From: Variovorax sp. V93
GTDB lineage: Bacteria; Pseudomonadota; Gammaproteobacteria; Burkholderiales; Burkholderiaceae_C
NCBI RefSeq assembly: GCF_041154485.1
Contig: NZ_AP028669.1
Span: 558,001-622,000, forward strand
Reading direction: 5' to 3'
DNA length: 64,000 bases
The notes under the pieces were generated by a model, which did no database searches, was not told the origin of the DNA, and saw only the letters and a program-made list of their open reading frames with translations. Positions within the stretch are counted from its first letter, which is position 1. Each line of letters begins with the position of its first letter. Positions 54,442-62,723 of this stretch are shown here, piece after piece. The position numbers and the translations under genes are program-made.

Positions 54442-57400
54442 ATGAGAAACCATGATCTTTCCGCGAAAGCCCTGCCGCGGCACTGGCGCGTGCGGCCGCT
54501 CGTGCTGTCGCTGGCCTGCATGGGCATGGTGCCGGCCTGGGCGCAGCTCAACCTGCCGACGGGCTTTCCGCAGAGCGGCAATGTGGTGTTCGGCAATGTG
54601 AGCGTCGCGCCCAACGGCACGGCGGCCATGCAGAGGCTCAACCAGAGCACGATGAACGCCATCGTCAACTGGAATGCGTTTTCGCTGGCCGGCGGCAAGA
54701 CGCTGGACATCAACCAGCAGATGGGCGCCGCGAGCGTGATGCTCAACCGCGTGGTGGGCACCGGCGGAGTGATCGAGCAGTCGGTCATCAACGGCACGCT
54801 GTCGGCCAACGGGCATGTGTTCGTGGTCAATCCCTCGGGCGTTCTCTTCGGCAGCACCGCCCAGGTGAACGTCGGCGGGCTGGTGGCGTCCACGCTGGAC
54901 ATCAGCGACAGCCAGATCGCCAAGGAGGGCAGCGTGGTGGGCAAGGGCAGCCAACTGCTGTTCGGCGGCGGCCTCAACGATGCCAACAGCATTGCCCGCG
55001 TGACGGTCCAGCCCGGTGCGGTCATCAGCGTGGGCGAGGGCGGCACGCTCGGGCTGATCGGTGCGCTGGTGCGCAACGAAGGCGAGATCAACGTGGCGCG
55101 CGGCTCGGCGGGCCTCGTGTCGGGCGCCCGGGTGACGCTGGACTTCGAGGGCGACGGGCTGACGAAGTTCACGGTGCCGGTCGAAGGCGGGCTCATGAAC
55201 ACGTCGGTGGCCAGCGTTCAGGCGACCGATCCCACCACCAAGGCGCTGGTGATGAACACCGGCACCATCACGGCCGACGGCGGGCGCGTGGTGCTGGTGG
55301 GCGCCTCCGGGCTGGTGCAGCAGGTGGTCAACCAGAGCGGCACGGTGCGCGCGCGTTCGCTGGTCGAGCGCGGCGGCGAGATCGTGCTGGAGGCCATCGG
55401 CGCGCAGGTCGACAGCGGTGCGGGCCTCGAGGTGAGCGGCACGCTGGATGCGCGCGGCAGTGCGGCCGGCGTGGCCGGCGGCAGCATCCGTACCACGGCC
55501 GGCAACCTGAACGTGCTGGCGGGCGCGCAGATCGCCGCCGGCGGCAACGCAGGCGGCGCCAACGGCAGCTGGACGGCCGAGGCGGGACGCAATCTCTCGA
55601 TCGTGGCCGATGCCGACGCCGGCAACATCGCGGCCAGCGTCATCGGCAAGGCGCTGAGCCAGGGCACCGACGTGACGCTGACCACGCGTTCGTCCAGCAA
55701 GGTGGCGCAGATCAACGACGCCGTCGTGTTCCAGCCCGGCGCCCAGGTGATCAAGGACGGCGGCGGCACGGCCACGCTGCGCGTGAATTCGGTGGGCAAC
55801 ATCGACATGCGCTGGGCGGCCGAGGGCCAAGGTGCAACGATCGCTTCCACCAGCGGCGCGCTGAACGTCGAGTTCAATGCCGACGCGCAGGGCCTGGCCG
55901 CCGCCGAGGCCGGCCAGGCCAACGGCATTGCGGCGGCCATCCGGCTGGACCGCGCGCGCATCGATGCCAACGGCGGGAACATCCGCTTCTTCGGGCAGGG
56001 CGACAGCGACAACGGGCGAGCGATCGGCGGGCAGGTCAAGGGCCCGGACGCCGATGGCGCCGGCGATATTCGCAGCGGCGTCTGGCTGGGCGGCAGCACC
56101 TTGAGCACGCTCGGGGCGGGGAGCATTTCGCTGCGCGGCGAAGGCGGCACCGCCGAGGTGGGCAGCGGCTTCCTGAGCGCCACCGATGGTGTGCGCATCG
56201 ACGGCGACAGCACGCTGAGCACGCAGGCCGGCGGCATCACCCTGGCCGGCCGCGGCGCCGCGGGAGGCTCGGGCGTGCGGCTGAACGGCGACGACTATTC
56301 GGTCGCACTGTCTTCGGCGAGCGGCGACATCGCCCTGACCGGGACGGTGCGCGACTGGACCGGCGGCGGCCCGGTCGGCGAGCCCCCGGACGGCGCCGGC
56401 GTACGGATCACCGGCGCGAAGCTGGCCACCGGCGGCGATGTGCGCATCACGGGCCAGGGCGGCGACCTGTCGGGCATGGCCGCCGGCCTGCGCACGCAAG
56501 CTGTCGAATTCGGTTCCAGCTACACCGTGGGCGCTTCGAATGGCGTGATGATCGATGGCACGCGGGTCGAGGCCGGCGCAGGCCGCAGCATCGCGATCAC
56601 CGGCACGGCCGGCAGCGCGGGCTTCGGCTATGACGGCAACGGCGCGGCGCTGGGCTTCGCGCCGCTGGACGCGACGGTCACGCCCTTTGGTGTGCGGCTT
56701 TCGTCGTCCCAGCAGACCGACGGGCTGCATGCCGCGGGCGGCAGCATCCGGGTCGCGGCCGGCACGGGCGATGTGAGCCTGACAGCCGGCGCCTTCGAGG
56801 GCACGCTGCTCGATGCCGCCAGCGCCACCGGCATGGGCGGCAGCATCGGCGTGACGGGGCGCAACATCCTCGCGCAATCGACGGCGGACGCCAGCGGCCT
56901 CGCGGACGCCAGCGGTACGGGCGGCGGCGGCAGCATCGAGATCCGCGGCAGCACCGCGGCCGGCGCCGGCAACGAGAACACGGGCGTGGTTTCGGTGGGC
57001 CCGAACCTCACGCTGCTGGCCAACGCCCTGGGCAGCGGCAACGGCGGCAGCATCACCGTCGTGGGCGAGCGTTCGGTGCGCGCCTTTGGCGACCTGCAGG
57101 CCCGGGGCGGCAGCGCCGGCGGCAACGGCGGCACGATCGAAACCTCGGGCGGCTCGTTCGACGTGAGCGGCATCCGCGTCGACGCCTCGGCGCCGGCCGG
57201 CCTGGCGGGGCGGTGGATCGTCGATCCCTATGACGTCACCATCGTCCACGGCGCGGCAGGCGGCGGCAGCCTGCCGACCAACCCTTTCGACCCGGTGGCC
57301 ACCTCGACCATCCAGGACGGCGACATCAACAGCGCGCTGAACACCGGCACGAGCGTGACCATCACCACGGGCACTGCGGGAACGGATGCGGGCGACATCC

Positions 57401-59982
57401 GCTTCGGCAGCGGCATGCTGATCGAGCGCACGGCGGGCAGCGCGCCGCTGGTGTTCGAACTGAACGCGGCGCATTCGATCGGCGACCGCGTGTTTTCCAG
57501 CTCGTACCTGGCGCCGATCATCCGCTCGACCACCGGGCCGATGGACGTGATCTTCAATGCCGGCTCGGCCGGGGCGCTCGACGGCTACGTCCATTACTTC
57601 GGCAATACGCCGGCCGATCCGGCCATCATCTCCACGAACGGGGGCCGCGTCCTGGCGCACGCCACCGGCACGGGCTATGCGGAAGTGGTTTTCGAGTTCG
57701 CCAGCATCGACACCGGCGGCGGCAACCTGCGCCTGCAGACGGACGGGCCCAGCACCACCCAGTTCGTCGCGCTCAGCGGCGATGTGCACACGCGCGGCGG
57801 CAGCGTGACGCTGGACTCCGGCTTCGTCGGCGGCAGCCCCGCGTTCAGCGACATCAACATCGACGTGGACGGCACCATCGACACGGGTGGCGGCGCGGTG
57901 TCCATCCATGCGCATGGCGTCGGTGGCATCTACGATTCGGTGACCAGCAGGTTCAACAACCGGATCATCACCAATGGCGGGGCGGTGTCGATCCTCAACG
58001 GACAGACCGGTGCGCCCTCGGGTTTCGTGCTGCTCCAGGGCACCCAGATCGACACGCGCGTCGGCCAGTCCGATGCGGGGGCCGGCGGCGACGTGAGCAT
58101 TGCCGGCGGCGGCGTGAGCATCAACGGCGCGCGCATCGACAGCGCCACCGGCGACGTGACCATCACGGGAACCGGCGGCACGGGCCAGAGCGGCAGCGCG
58201 GTGCAGCTGGACTACCTGTTCCTGAGGGCCGTGGGGGTGCCGGTTCCCACCGCCATCTCGACCACCAGCGGCAACGTGCTGGTGCGGGGCGTGCAGGACT
58301 TCGACCGCGGCTCGAGCGCGTCCTATGCGACGCACGGCGTGCTGGTCACCGGCGGCAGCAGCATCACCACCGGCAGCGGCGACATCGCGCTGCAGGGCCT
58401 GTTTGCCAGCGCGCCAGTCGACGGCACCGACAGCGGCGTACGGCTGGAAGACGGCGCGCGCCTGGCCACCACCGGCGGCGGCAGCATCGAGCTGACCGGC
58501 AGTTCCCTGCAGGGCACCCCCGGCGTGTCGATCCAGCCCGGCATCTCGTCGTTCACCGGCGGTGTCGGTGCGGCGCCGCAGGTGCAAAGCAGCGGCAACC
58601 TGGTGCTGCGCGCCAGCAACGACGGCAGCGCGCCGGCCCTGGCCATCGACGTGCCGGTGAGCGCCGCCGGCGTCATCAACCTGCGGCCGGGCGGCATGGA
58701 CGCATCGCTCAATGCCTTCGACGCCACGAGCACCGGCATCACCGTCGGGGGCGCGGCGGGGCCCGGCTTCACGCTGTCCGATGCGCTGCTGTCGCGGTTG
58801 AGCGCGCCGACGGTGGTGGTGGGCAGCAGCACGCACGACGGCACCATCACCGTGGCCGGGCCGGTGGCGACCGGCGGCGCCCTCACGCTGCAGAACGAAG
58901 GCGTGGGCGGCGGCGCCGGCGGCATCGTGCTGAACGGCGCCGTCACGGCGGACCGCCTGGGCCTGCTCTCGGCCGGCGACATCACGCAGACGGTGAAAGC
59001 ACCGATCACCGCCCAGCACCTGCTGGCGCGCTCCAGCCGCGGCAGCGTGCTGCTGGACCAGGCGGCCAACAACGTGAGCGAGAACACGCTGGGCGGCGGC
59101 GCCGCCGGCGCCTTCCGCTACCAGGATGTCGATGGCGTGCGCATCGGCGCGCTGTCGGTCACCGGCTTCGACGCCGGCACCAACCAGCCGCAGGTGGTGT
59201 CGGCCACCTCGATGGCGGCCGACACGGTGTTCGTGCGCACGCTCTCGGGCGACCTCACGCTGGACACCGCCGTCACCAGCACCTCGGGCACCGACCTGGT
59301 GGCCGCGGCGCGCTTCCAGAATGCGGGCGGCGGCAGCCTGGGCGGCGCGCCCTGGCGCATCTGGGCTGACACCTGGGTGGGCGAGTCGCGCGGCGGCCTC
59401 GCCGGCTCGGGCGCCACCCCCAACCTGTTCCACTGCGCCTACCTGGGGCTGTGCACCGTGAGCATCACGCCGGGCGACAACCATTTCATCTATGCCCAGC
59501 AGCCGCGGGCCACGGTGGTCATCGGCGACGCCAGCCGGCCCTTCGGCATGGCCAACCCGCCCTTCGGCTTCACCATCGGCGGGCTGATCCTGGGCGACGG
59601 CACGGCCGGCTTCATGGGCACGCCCACGAGCCTGGCCGGCATCTTCAGCCCCGCGGGACGCTATGCGATCAACGGCAGCTTCACCTCGGCGGCCGGCTAT
59701 GCGGTGGACGTGGTGCCCGGGACGCTGACCGTGACGGCCAACCTGCGCCGGCCGGACTTCCCGGGCTCGGACCTGGTGCGCGAGCTGCCCAACACCAACA
59801 CCTACACCTTCGACCGCAACCTCGGCGCGCCGCCGATCTGCTTTGCCACCGGGCCGCTGGAGGGCGAACGTGCGCAGCAGGGCGGCGACCTGCTGGCGCG
59901 CGAATGGTCGCGCGTGCGTTCGCGGCCCAACCTCACGAGCTGCGTGGCCACGGACCGCAAGAACGGCTGCGCGGATTTCTGA
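54442..59982 (+). CDS. TpsA exoprotein (filamentous haemagglutinin-type adhesin)
   Basis: The 1846-residue protein has a signal peptide (cleavage after Ala34, AWA), a TPS secretion domain (about 35-280, with INWNAFSLAGGKTLDI-like region and NPSGV at 130-134) and a long beta-helix of Gly/Ser/Thr/Ala-rich repeats. A C-terminal MBG-like segment (SPAGRYAINGSFTSAAGY, VVPGTLTVT) follows. The mature protein has only five cysteines, all at 1665, 1671, 1800, 1834 and 1843. This resembles the tethering cysteine pair of Haemophilus HMW1. It follows tpsB by 7 bases and precedes a radical SAM gene by 14. Confidence 0.92.
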   Translation: MRNHDLSAKALPRHWRVRPLVLSLACMGMVPAWAQLNLPTGFPQSGNVVFGNVSVAPNGTAAMQRLNQSTMNAIVNWNAFSLAGGKTLDINQQMGAASVMLNRVVGTGGVIEQSVINGTLSANGHVFVVNPSGVLFGSTAQVNVGGLVASTLDISDSQIAKEGSVVGKGSQLLFGGGLNDANSIARVTVQPGAVISVGEGGTLGLIGALVRNEGEINVARGSAGLVSGARVTLDFEGDGLTKFTVPVEGGLMNTSVASVQATDPTTKALVMNTGTITADGGRVVLVGASGLVQQVVNQSGTVRARSLVERGGEIVLEAIGAQVDSGAGLEVSGTLDARGSAAGVAGGSIRTTAGNLNVLAGAQIAAGGNAGGANGSWTAEAGRNLSIVADADAGNIAASVIGKALSQGTDVTLTTRSSSKVAQINDAVVFQPGAQVIKDGGGTATLRVNSVGNIDMRWAAEGQGATIASTSGALNVEFNADAQGLAAAEAGQANGIAAAIRLDRARIDANGGNIRFFGQGDSDNGRAIGGQVKGPDADGAGDIRSGVWLGGSTLSTLGAGSISLRGEGGTAEVGSGFLSATDGVRIDGDSTLSTQAGGITLAGRGAAGGSGVRLNGDDYSVALSSASGDIALTGTVRDWTGGGPVGEPPDGAGVRITGAKLATGGDVRITGQGGDLSGMAAGLRTQAVEFGSSYTVGASNGVMIDGTRVEAGAGRSIAITGTAGSAGFGYDGNGAALGFAPLDATVTPFGVRLSSSQQTDGLHAAGGSIRVAAGTGDVSLTAGAFEGTLLDAASATGMGGSIGVTGRNILAQSTADASGLADASGTGGGGSIEIRGSTAAGAGNENTGVVSVGPNLTLLANALGSGNGGSITVVGERSVRAFGDLQARGGSAGGNGGTIETSGGSFDVSGIRVDASAPAGLAGRWIVDPYDVTIVHGAAGGGSLPTNPFDPVATSTIQDGDINSALNTGTSVTITTGTAGTDAGDIRFGSGMLIERTAGSAPLVFELNAAHSIGDRVFSSSYLAPIIRSTTGPMDVIFNAGSAGALDGYVHYFGNTPADPAIISTNGGRVLAHATGTGYAEVVFEFASIDTGGGNLRLQTDGPSTTQFVALSGDVHTRGGSVTLDSGFVGGSPAFSDINIDVDGTIDTGGGAVSIHAHGVGGIYDSVTSRFNNRIITNGGAVSILNGQTGAPSGFVLLQGTQIDTRVGQSDAGAGGDVSIAGGGVSINGARIDSATGDVTITGTGGTGQSGSAVQLDYLFLRAVGVPVPTAISTTSGNVLVRGVQDFDRGSSASYATHGVLVTGGSSITTGSGDIALQGLFASAPVDGTDSGVRLEDGARLATTGGGSIELTGSSLQGTPGVSIQPGISSFTGGVGAAPQVQSSGNLVLRASNDGSAPALAIDVPVSAAGVINLRPGGMDASLNAFDATSTGITVGGAAGPGFTLSDALLSRLSAPTVVVGSSTHDGTITVAGPVATGGALTLQNEGVGGGAGGIVLNGAVTADRLGLLSAGDITQTVKAPITAQHLLARSSRGSVLLDQAANNVSENTLGGGAAGAFRYQDVDGVRIGALSVTGFDAGTNQPQVVSATSMAADTVFVRTLSGDLTLDTAVTSTSGTDLVAAARFQNAGGGSLGGAPWRIWADTWVGESRGGLAGSGATPNLFHCAYLGLCTVSITPGDNHFIYAQQPRATVVIGDASRPFGMANPPFGFTIGGLILGDGTAGFMGTPTSLAGIFSPAGRYAINGSFTSAAGYAVDVVPGTLTVTANLRRPDFPGSDLVRELPNTNTYTFDRNLGAPPICFATGPLEGERAQQGGDLLAREWSRVRSRPNLTSCVATDRKNGCADF

Positions 59983-59996
59983 GAGCGGACCTGGCC

Positions 59997-61094
59997 GTGG
60001 AACTGCCGCCGCCCCTGTTCCTGTTCCTCCAGACCAACAAGCGCTGCAACCTGCGTTGCGAGCACTGCGACTTCTGGAAGCTCGACGACGCCGACCGCGC
60101 GCGCTACCTCGGCGCGGCGCGCCGGCGCGAGCTGCTGGCGGAGTTCGCCGGGATGAATCCCCGGGGCAGCGTGGTGATTTGCGGCGGCGAGAGCATGCTC
60201 GACCTGGAAGACTACTTCCACATCTCGCGCAGCTGCCGCGAACTGGGCCTGACCTGCCTGTCGGTCATCAACGGCACCCGCGTGCGCGACGAGGCCATGG
60301 CCGAGCGCATGATCCGCGAGGGCCCGCATGGCATCTCGGTGTCGCTCAACAGCCATCGGCCGGCCCTGCACGACCGCACGCGCGGCGTGAAGGGCGCCTT
60401 CGGCAAGGCGGCCGATGCGCTGCGCCTGCTGCTGGCGGCGCGCTCGCGCGCGCCGGGCAGCGATACGAAGATCAACGTGATGGGCCTCATCTTCGACGAG
60501 AACTACCTCGAGCTGGAGGACTTCTACGCCTTCGTGCTGGACGAGCTGGGCGCCGACAAGCTGAAGCTGAACTTCCTGCAGCCCAGCTTCGGCCAGATGG
60601 CGCTGGTCGATCCGTTCTTCACAGCCCACCGCGACGTCGATCCGGACCGGCTGGTCGAGGTGATCCGCCGCTGCGACCAGCGCTTCCGCCTGGGACTGAA
60701 CCCGCTCTGGCTGCATCAGGTCCACATGTACTTCTCCACGCTGCGCGCCTGCCCGGACGCGGCGCGCGGCTGGGGCTCGCACACGCGCACGCCGGAACAC
60801 ATCTGCAACACCTACGAGCGCAACATCATGGTGGACCACTATGGCGTGGCGCGCCTGTGCTTCTCGGGCAGCTTTCCGGGCATGCGGCTGGACAAGCCCG
60901 GCGACTTGCGCCTGTTCTGGCGCGAGGCGGAGTTCGTTCGCACAGCGATGCGCGGGTGCAACCAGTTCTGCGGCATCAGCCACAGCGTGCGACGGGAGAC
61001 CAGCACCTGCGCCTCGCGCCGCCCGGCCGCGCTCTTTCCCGCGGCGCGGCCCACGGCCCGCACCATCCCCGTACTGGCGGACCGCGGAAGCTGA
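59997..61094 (+). CDS. radical SAM enzyme next to the TPS exoprotein
   Basis: The 365-residue protein has the radical SAM cluster motif CNLRCEHC (Cys17, 21, 24). A TIM-barrel and C-terminal cysteines (Cys270 in HICNTY, then RLCFSG and CNQFCGI) resemble SPASM/twitch-type auxiliary cluster regions. Such enzymes modify peptides or activate precursors. A GTG start at 59997 is used because no ATG precedes the conserved core. It begins 14 bases after tpsA and is 1 base before the glycosyltransferase, so one operon. The substrate is unknown; modification of the exoprotein is the simplest guess. Confidence 0.88.
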   Translation: MELPPPLFLFLQTNKRCNLRCEHCDFWKLDDADRARYLGAARRRELLAEFAGMNPRGSVVICGGESMLDLEDYFHISRSCRELGLTCLSVINGTRVRDEAMAERMIREGPHGISVSLNSHRPALHDRTRGVKGAFGKAADALRLLLAARSRAPGSDTKINVMGLIFDENYLELEDFYAFVLDELGADKLKLNFLQPSFGQMALVDPFFTAHRDVDPDRLVEVIRRCDQRFRLGLNPLWLHQVHMYFSTLRACPDAARGWGSHTRTPEHICNTYERNIMVDHYGVARLCFSGSFPGMRLDKPGDLRLFWREAEFVRTAMRGCNQFCGISHSVRRETSTCASRRPAALFPAARPTARTIPVLADRGS

Positions 61095-61095
61095 G

Positions 61096-61875
61096 GTGAA
61101 CGACGCGCCGCTCAGGGTGGCTGTGGTCACCCCCTATCACCGCGAGCCGCCAGCCGTGCTGCGCCGCTGCATGCAGAGCGTGCGCGCGCAGGGCCATCCG
61201 CAGGTGGTGCACTACATGGTGGCGGACGGCCTTCCGCAGCCAGAGCTGCTGGCCGAATGGCCGCAGGTGCGGCATGTCCCGCTGCCGCACGGCAACGCCA
61301 ACTTCGGCTGCACGCCGCGCGGCATCGGCGCGCTGTGCGCGCTGGCCGACGGCGCCGACATGGTGTGCTTCCTGGACGCGGACAACCTGTTCCTGCCCGG
61401 CCACGTCGCCTCGGTGGTGCAGGCCTACGCCGAGGCCCGGGGGCGGGGCCGGCCGGTCGATGCGGTGTTCTCTTCCCGGTACATGTTCCTGCCGGGCCAC
61501 GAGCACCTGCGCATCGTTCCGCCGGACGAGGCGCCGGGCTCGGATTTCGTGGACACCAACTGCATCAGCCTGGCCCGCTCGGCCGGGTTTCTCTGGGGCG
61601 CCTGGTCGCAGCTGCCGCGTTCGCTGACCCCCGTGTGCGACCGGGCGATGTGCTGGCTCATGCAGCACCACGGGCTGCGGGTGCGCTGGACCCGGCAGAG
61701 CACCGTGCTGTACGAATCGCACTGGCGGGCCACCTATCTGCAGGCCGGCCTGCCGCCGCCCGAGGGGCTGCACGACGAGCTGCTGAGCTCGGCCGGAGTT
61801 GGCCTGACACCGGAGGAACTCTGGGGCCTGCTGCGGGTGCGGTGGACCTTCGATCCGCCGGCCCGGCGGGCATGA
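61096..61875 (+). CDS. GT2-like glycosyltransferase
   Basis: The 259-residue protein begins with a Rossmann-type core (RVAVVTPYHREPPAVLRRCM) and has the nucleotide-sugar DxD motif in VCFLDADNLFLPGH. Topology and length fit a small inverting glycosyltransferase of the GT2 type without membrane helices. GTG 61096 follows the radical SAM stop by 1 base. It is the last gene of the plus-strand TPS unit. A role in sugar addition to the exoprotein, as HMW1C does for HMW1, is possible but not shown. Confidence 0.8.
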   Translation: MNDAPLRVAVVTPYHREPPAVLRRCMQSVRAQGHPQVVHYMVADGLPQPELLAEWPQVRHVPLPHGNANFGCTPRGIGALCALADGADMVCFLDADNLFLPGHVASVVQAYAEARGRGRPVDAVFSSRYMFLPGHEHLRIVPPDEAPGSDFVDTNCISLARSAGFLWGAWSQLPRSLTPVCDRAMCWLMQHHGLRVRWTRQSTVLYESHWRATYLQAGLPPPEGLHDELLSSAGVGLTPEELWGLLRVRWTFDPPARRA

Positions 61876-61893
61876 CGGACCCGGCGCGCCGGC

Positions 61894-62688
61894 TCATCCC
61901 GGGAGGCCGTGGCCGCCCAGTGCGCCCAGCGCGCGCGGCAGGTCGCCGTGCCAGGTCTTCAGGCCCTGGTGCGACAGGCGCGACTGCAGGTCGACGAACA
62001 CCTGGCCGCCCAGCTGCTGCCAGCGCCGGCAGAAGGCGAAGTCCTCGCTCAGGTAGCGGCCGGTGGCGGGTTCGAACTGGGTGTCGAAGAAGCGCCAGTG
62101 CGGCAGGTGCGCATTGGCGTGGTCGCCGGCCTCGGGGGTGTAGCGCAGCTCGGGCATGGCCGCGGCCATGCGTTCGAACACGCCGCGGGCGATCAGCATG
62201 AAGCCGGTGGGTGCGTCCAGCACCTCGACGAAGCCGTCGGTGTCGGCCTGCGTCGGCGTGTGGCGCAGGTTCAGCGGATAGCGCGCATGCAGTGCGTCGA
62301 AGTCGGCCTGCGTGGCGCCCGCCGGCAGCGGCCGCGCCAGGCCCTGGGCCGGCCAGCCATCGTGCTTGTGCGGGTAGACGCCGGCCACCACCTCGCGGCC
62401 GGACAGCAGCAGGCGCAGCGCCGCATCGGGCGCGAAGCCGACGTCGGCGTCGATCCAGAACAGGTGCGTCCACTGCGCATCGGCCATGAACTCGGCCACC
62501 AGCCGGTTGCGCGCGCGCGTGAGCAGGCTGTCGCCGTCGAGGAAGCGCGTCTGCATCGCGAAACCATGCGTCCACGCCGCATTGACCAGGCCCAGCAGGC
62601 TGCGCACGTAGAGGCTGGTCATGGCGCCGCTGTAGCTGGGCGTGGCGACGAAGGGGCGGATGTCCTTGAGGGCGGCGGTGTCGAGCAT
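61894..62688 (-). CDS. glycosyltransferase-like protein with DxD motif
   Basis: The 264-residue protein has a GT-A-like core: IRPFVATPSYSGAMTSLYVRSL, THLFWIDADVGFAPDAALRLL (DxD) and SREVVAGVYPHKHDGWPA. It resembles the Anp1/putative glycosyltransferase group. It is convergent with the GT2-like gene (18-base gap) and 35 bases downstream of a hybrid histidine kinase on the same strand. ATG 62688 is chosen; no ribosome site is seen and the frame is open further upstream. Confidence 0.72.
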   Translation of the reverse strand: MLDTAALKDIRPFVATPSYSGAMTSLYVRSLLGLVNAAWTHGFAMQTRFLDGDSLLTRARNRLVAEFMADAQWTHLFWIDADVGFAPDAALRLLLSGREVVAGVYPHKHDGWPAQGLARPLPAGATQADFDALHARYPLNLRHTPTQADTDGFVEVLDAPTGFMLIARGVFERMAAAMPELRYTPEAGDHANAHLPHWRFFDTQFEPATGRYLSEDFAFCRRWQQLGGQVFVDLQSRLSHQGLKTWHGDLPRALGALGGHGLPG

Positions 62689-62723
62689 GGCGTCGTCGAA
62701 GGTGATGGAGGAGGGCGTGCCAT

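Noticed and set aside
54334..59484. A 1716-codon open frame on the minus strand opposite tpsA
   Set aside because: It mirrors the repetitive, high-GC tpsA gene, is dominated by Ala/Arg/His/Gly/Asp, has no recognisable domain and would overlap a clear TpsA protein with signal peptide and TPS domain.
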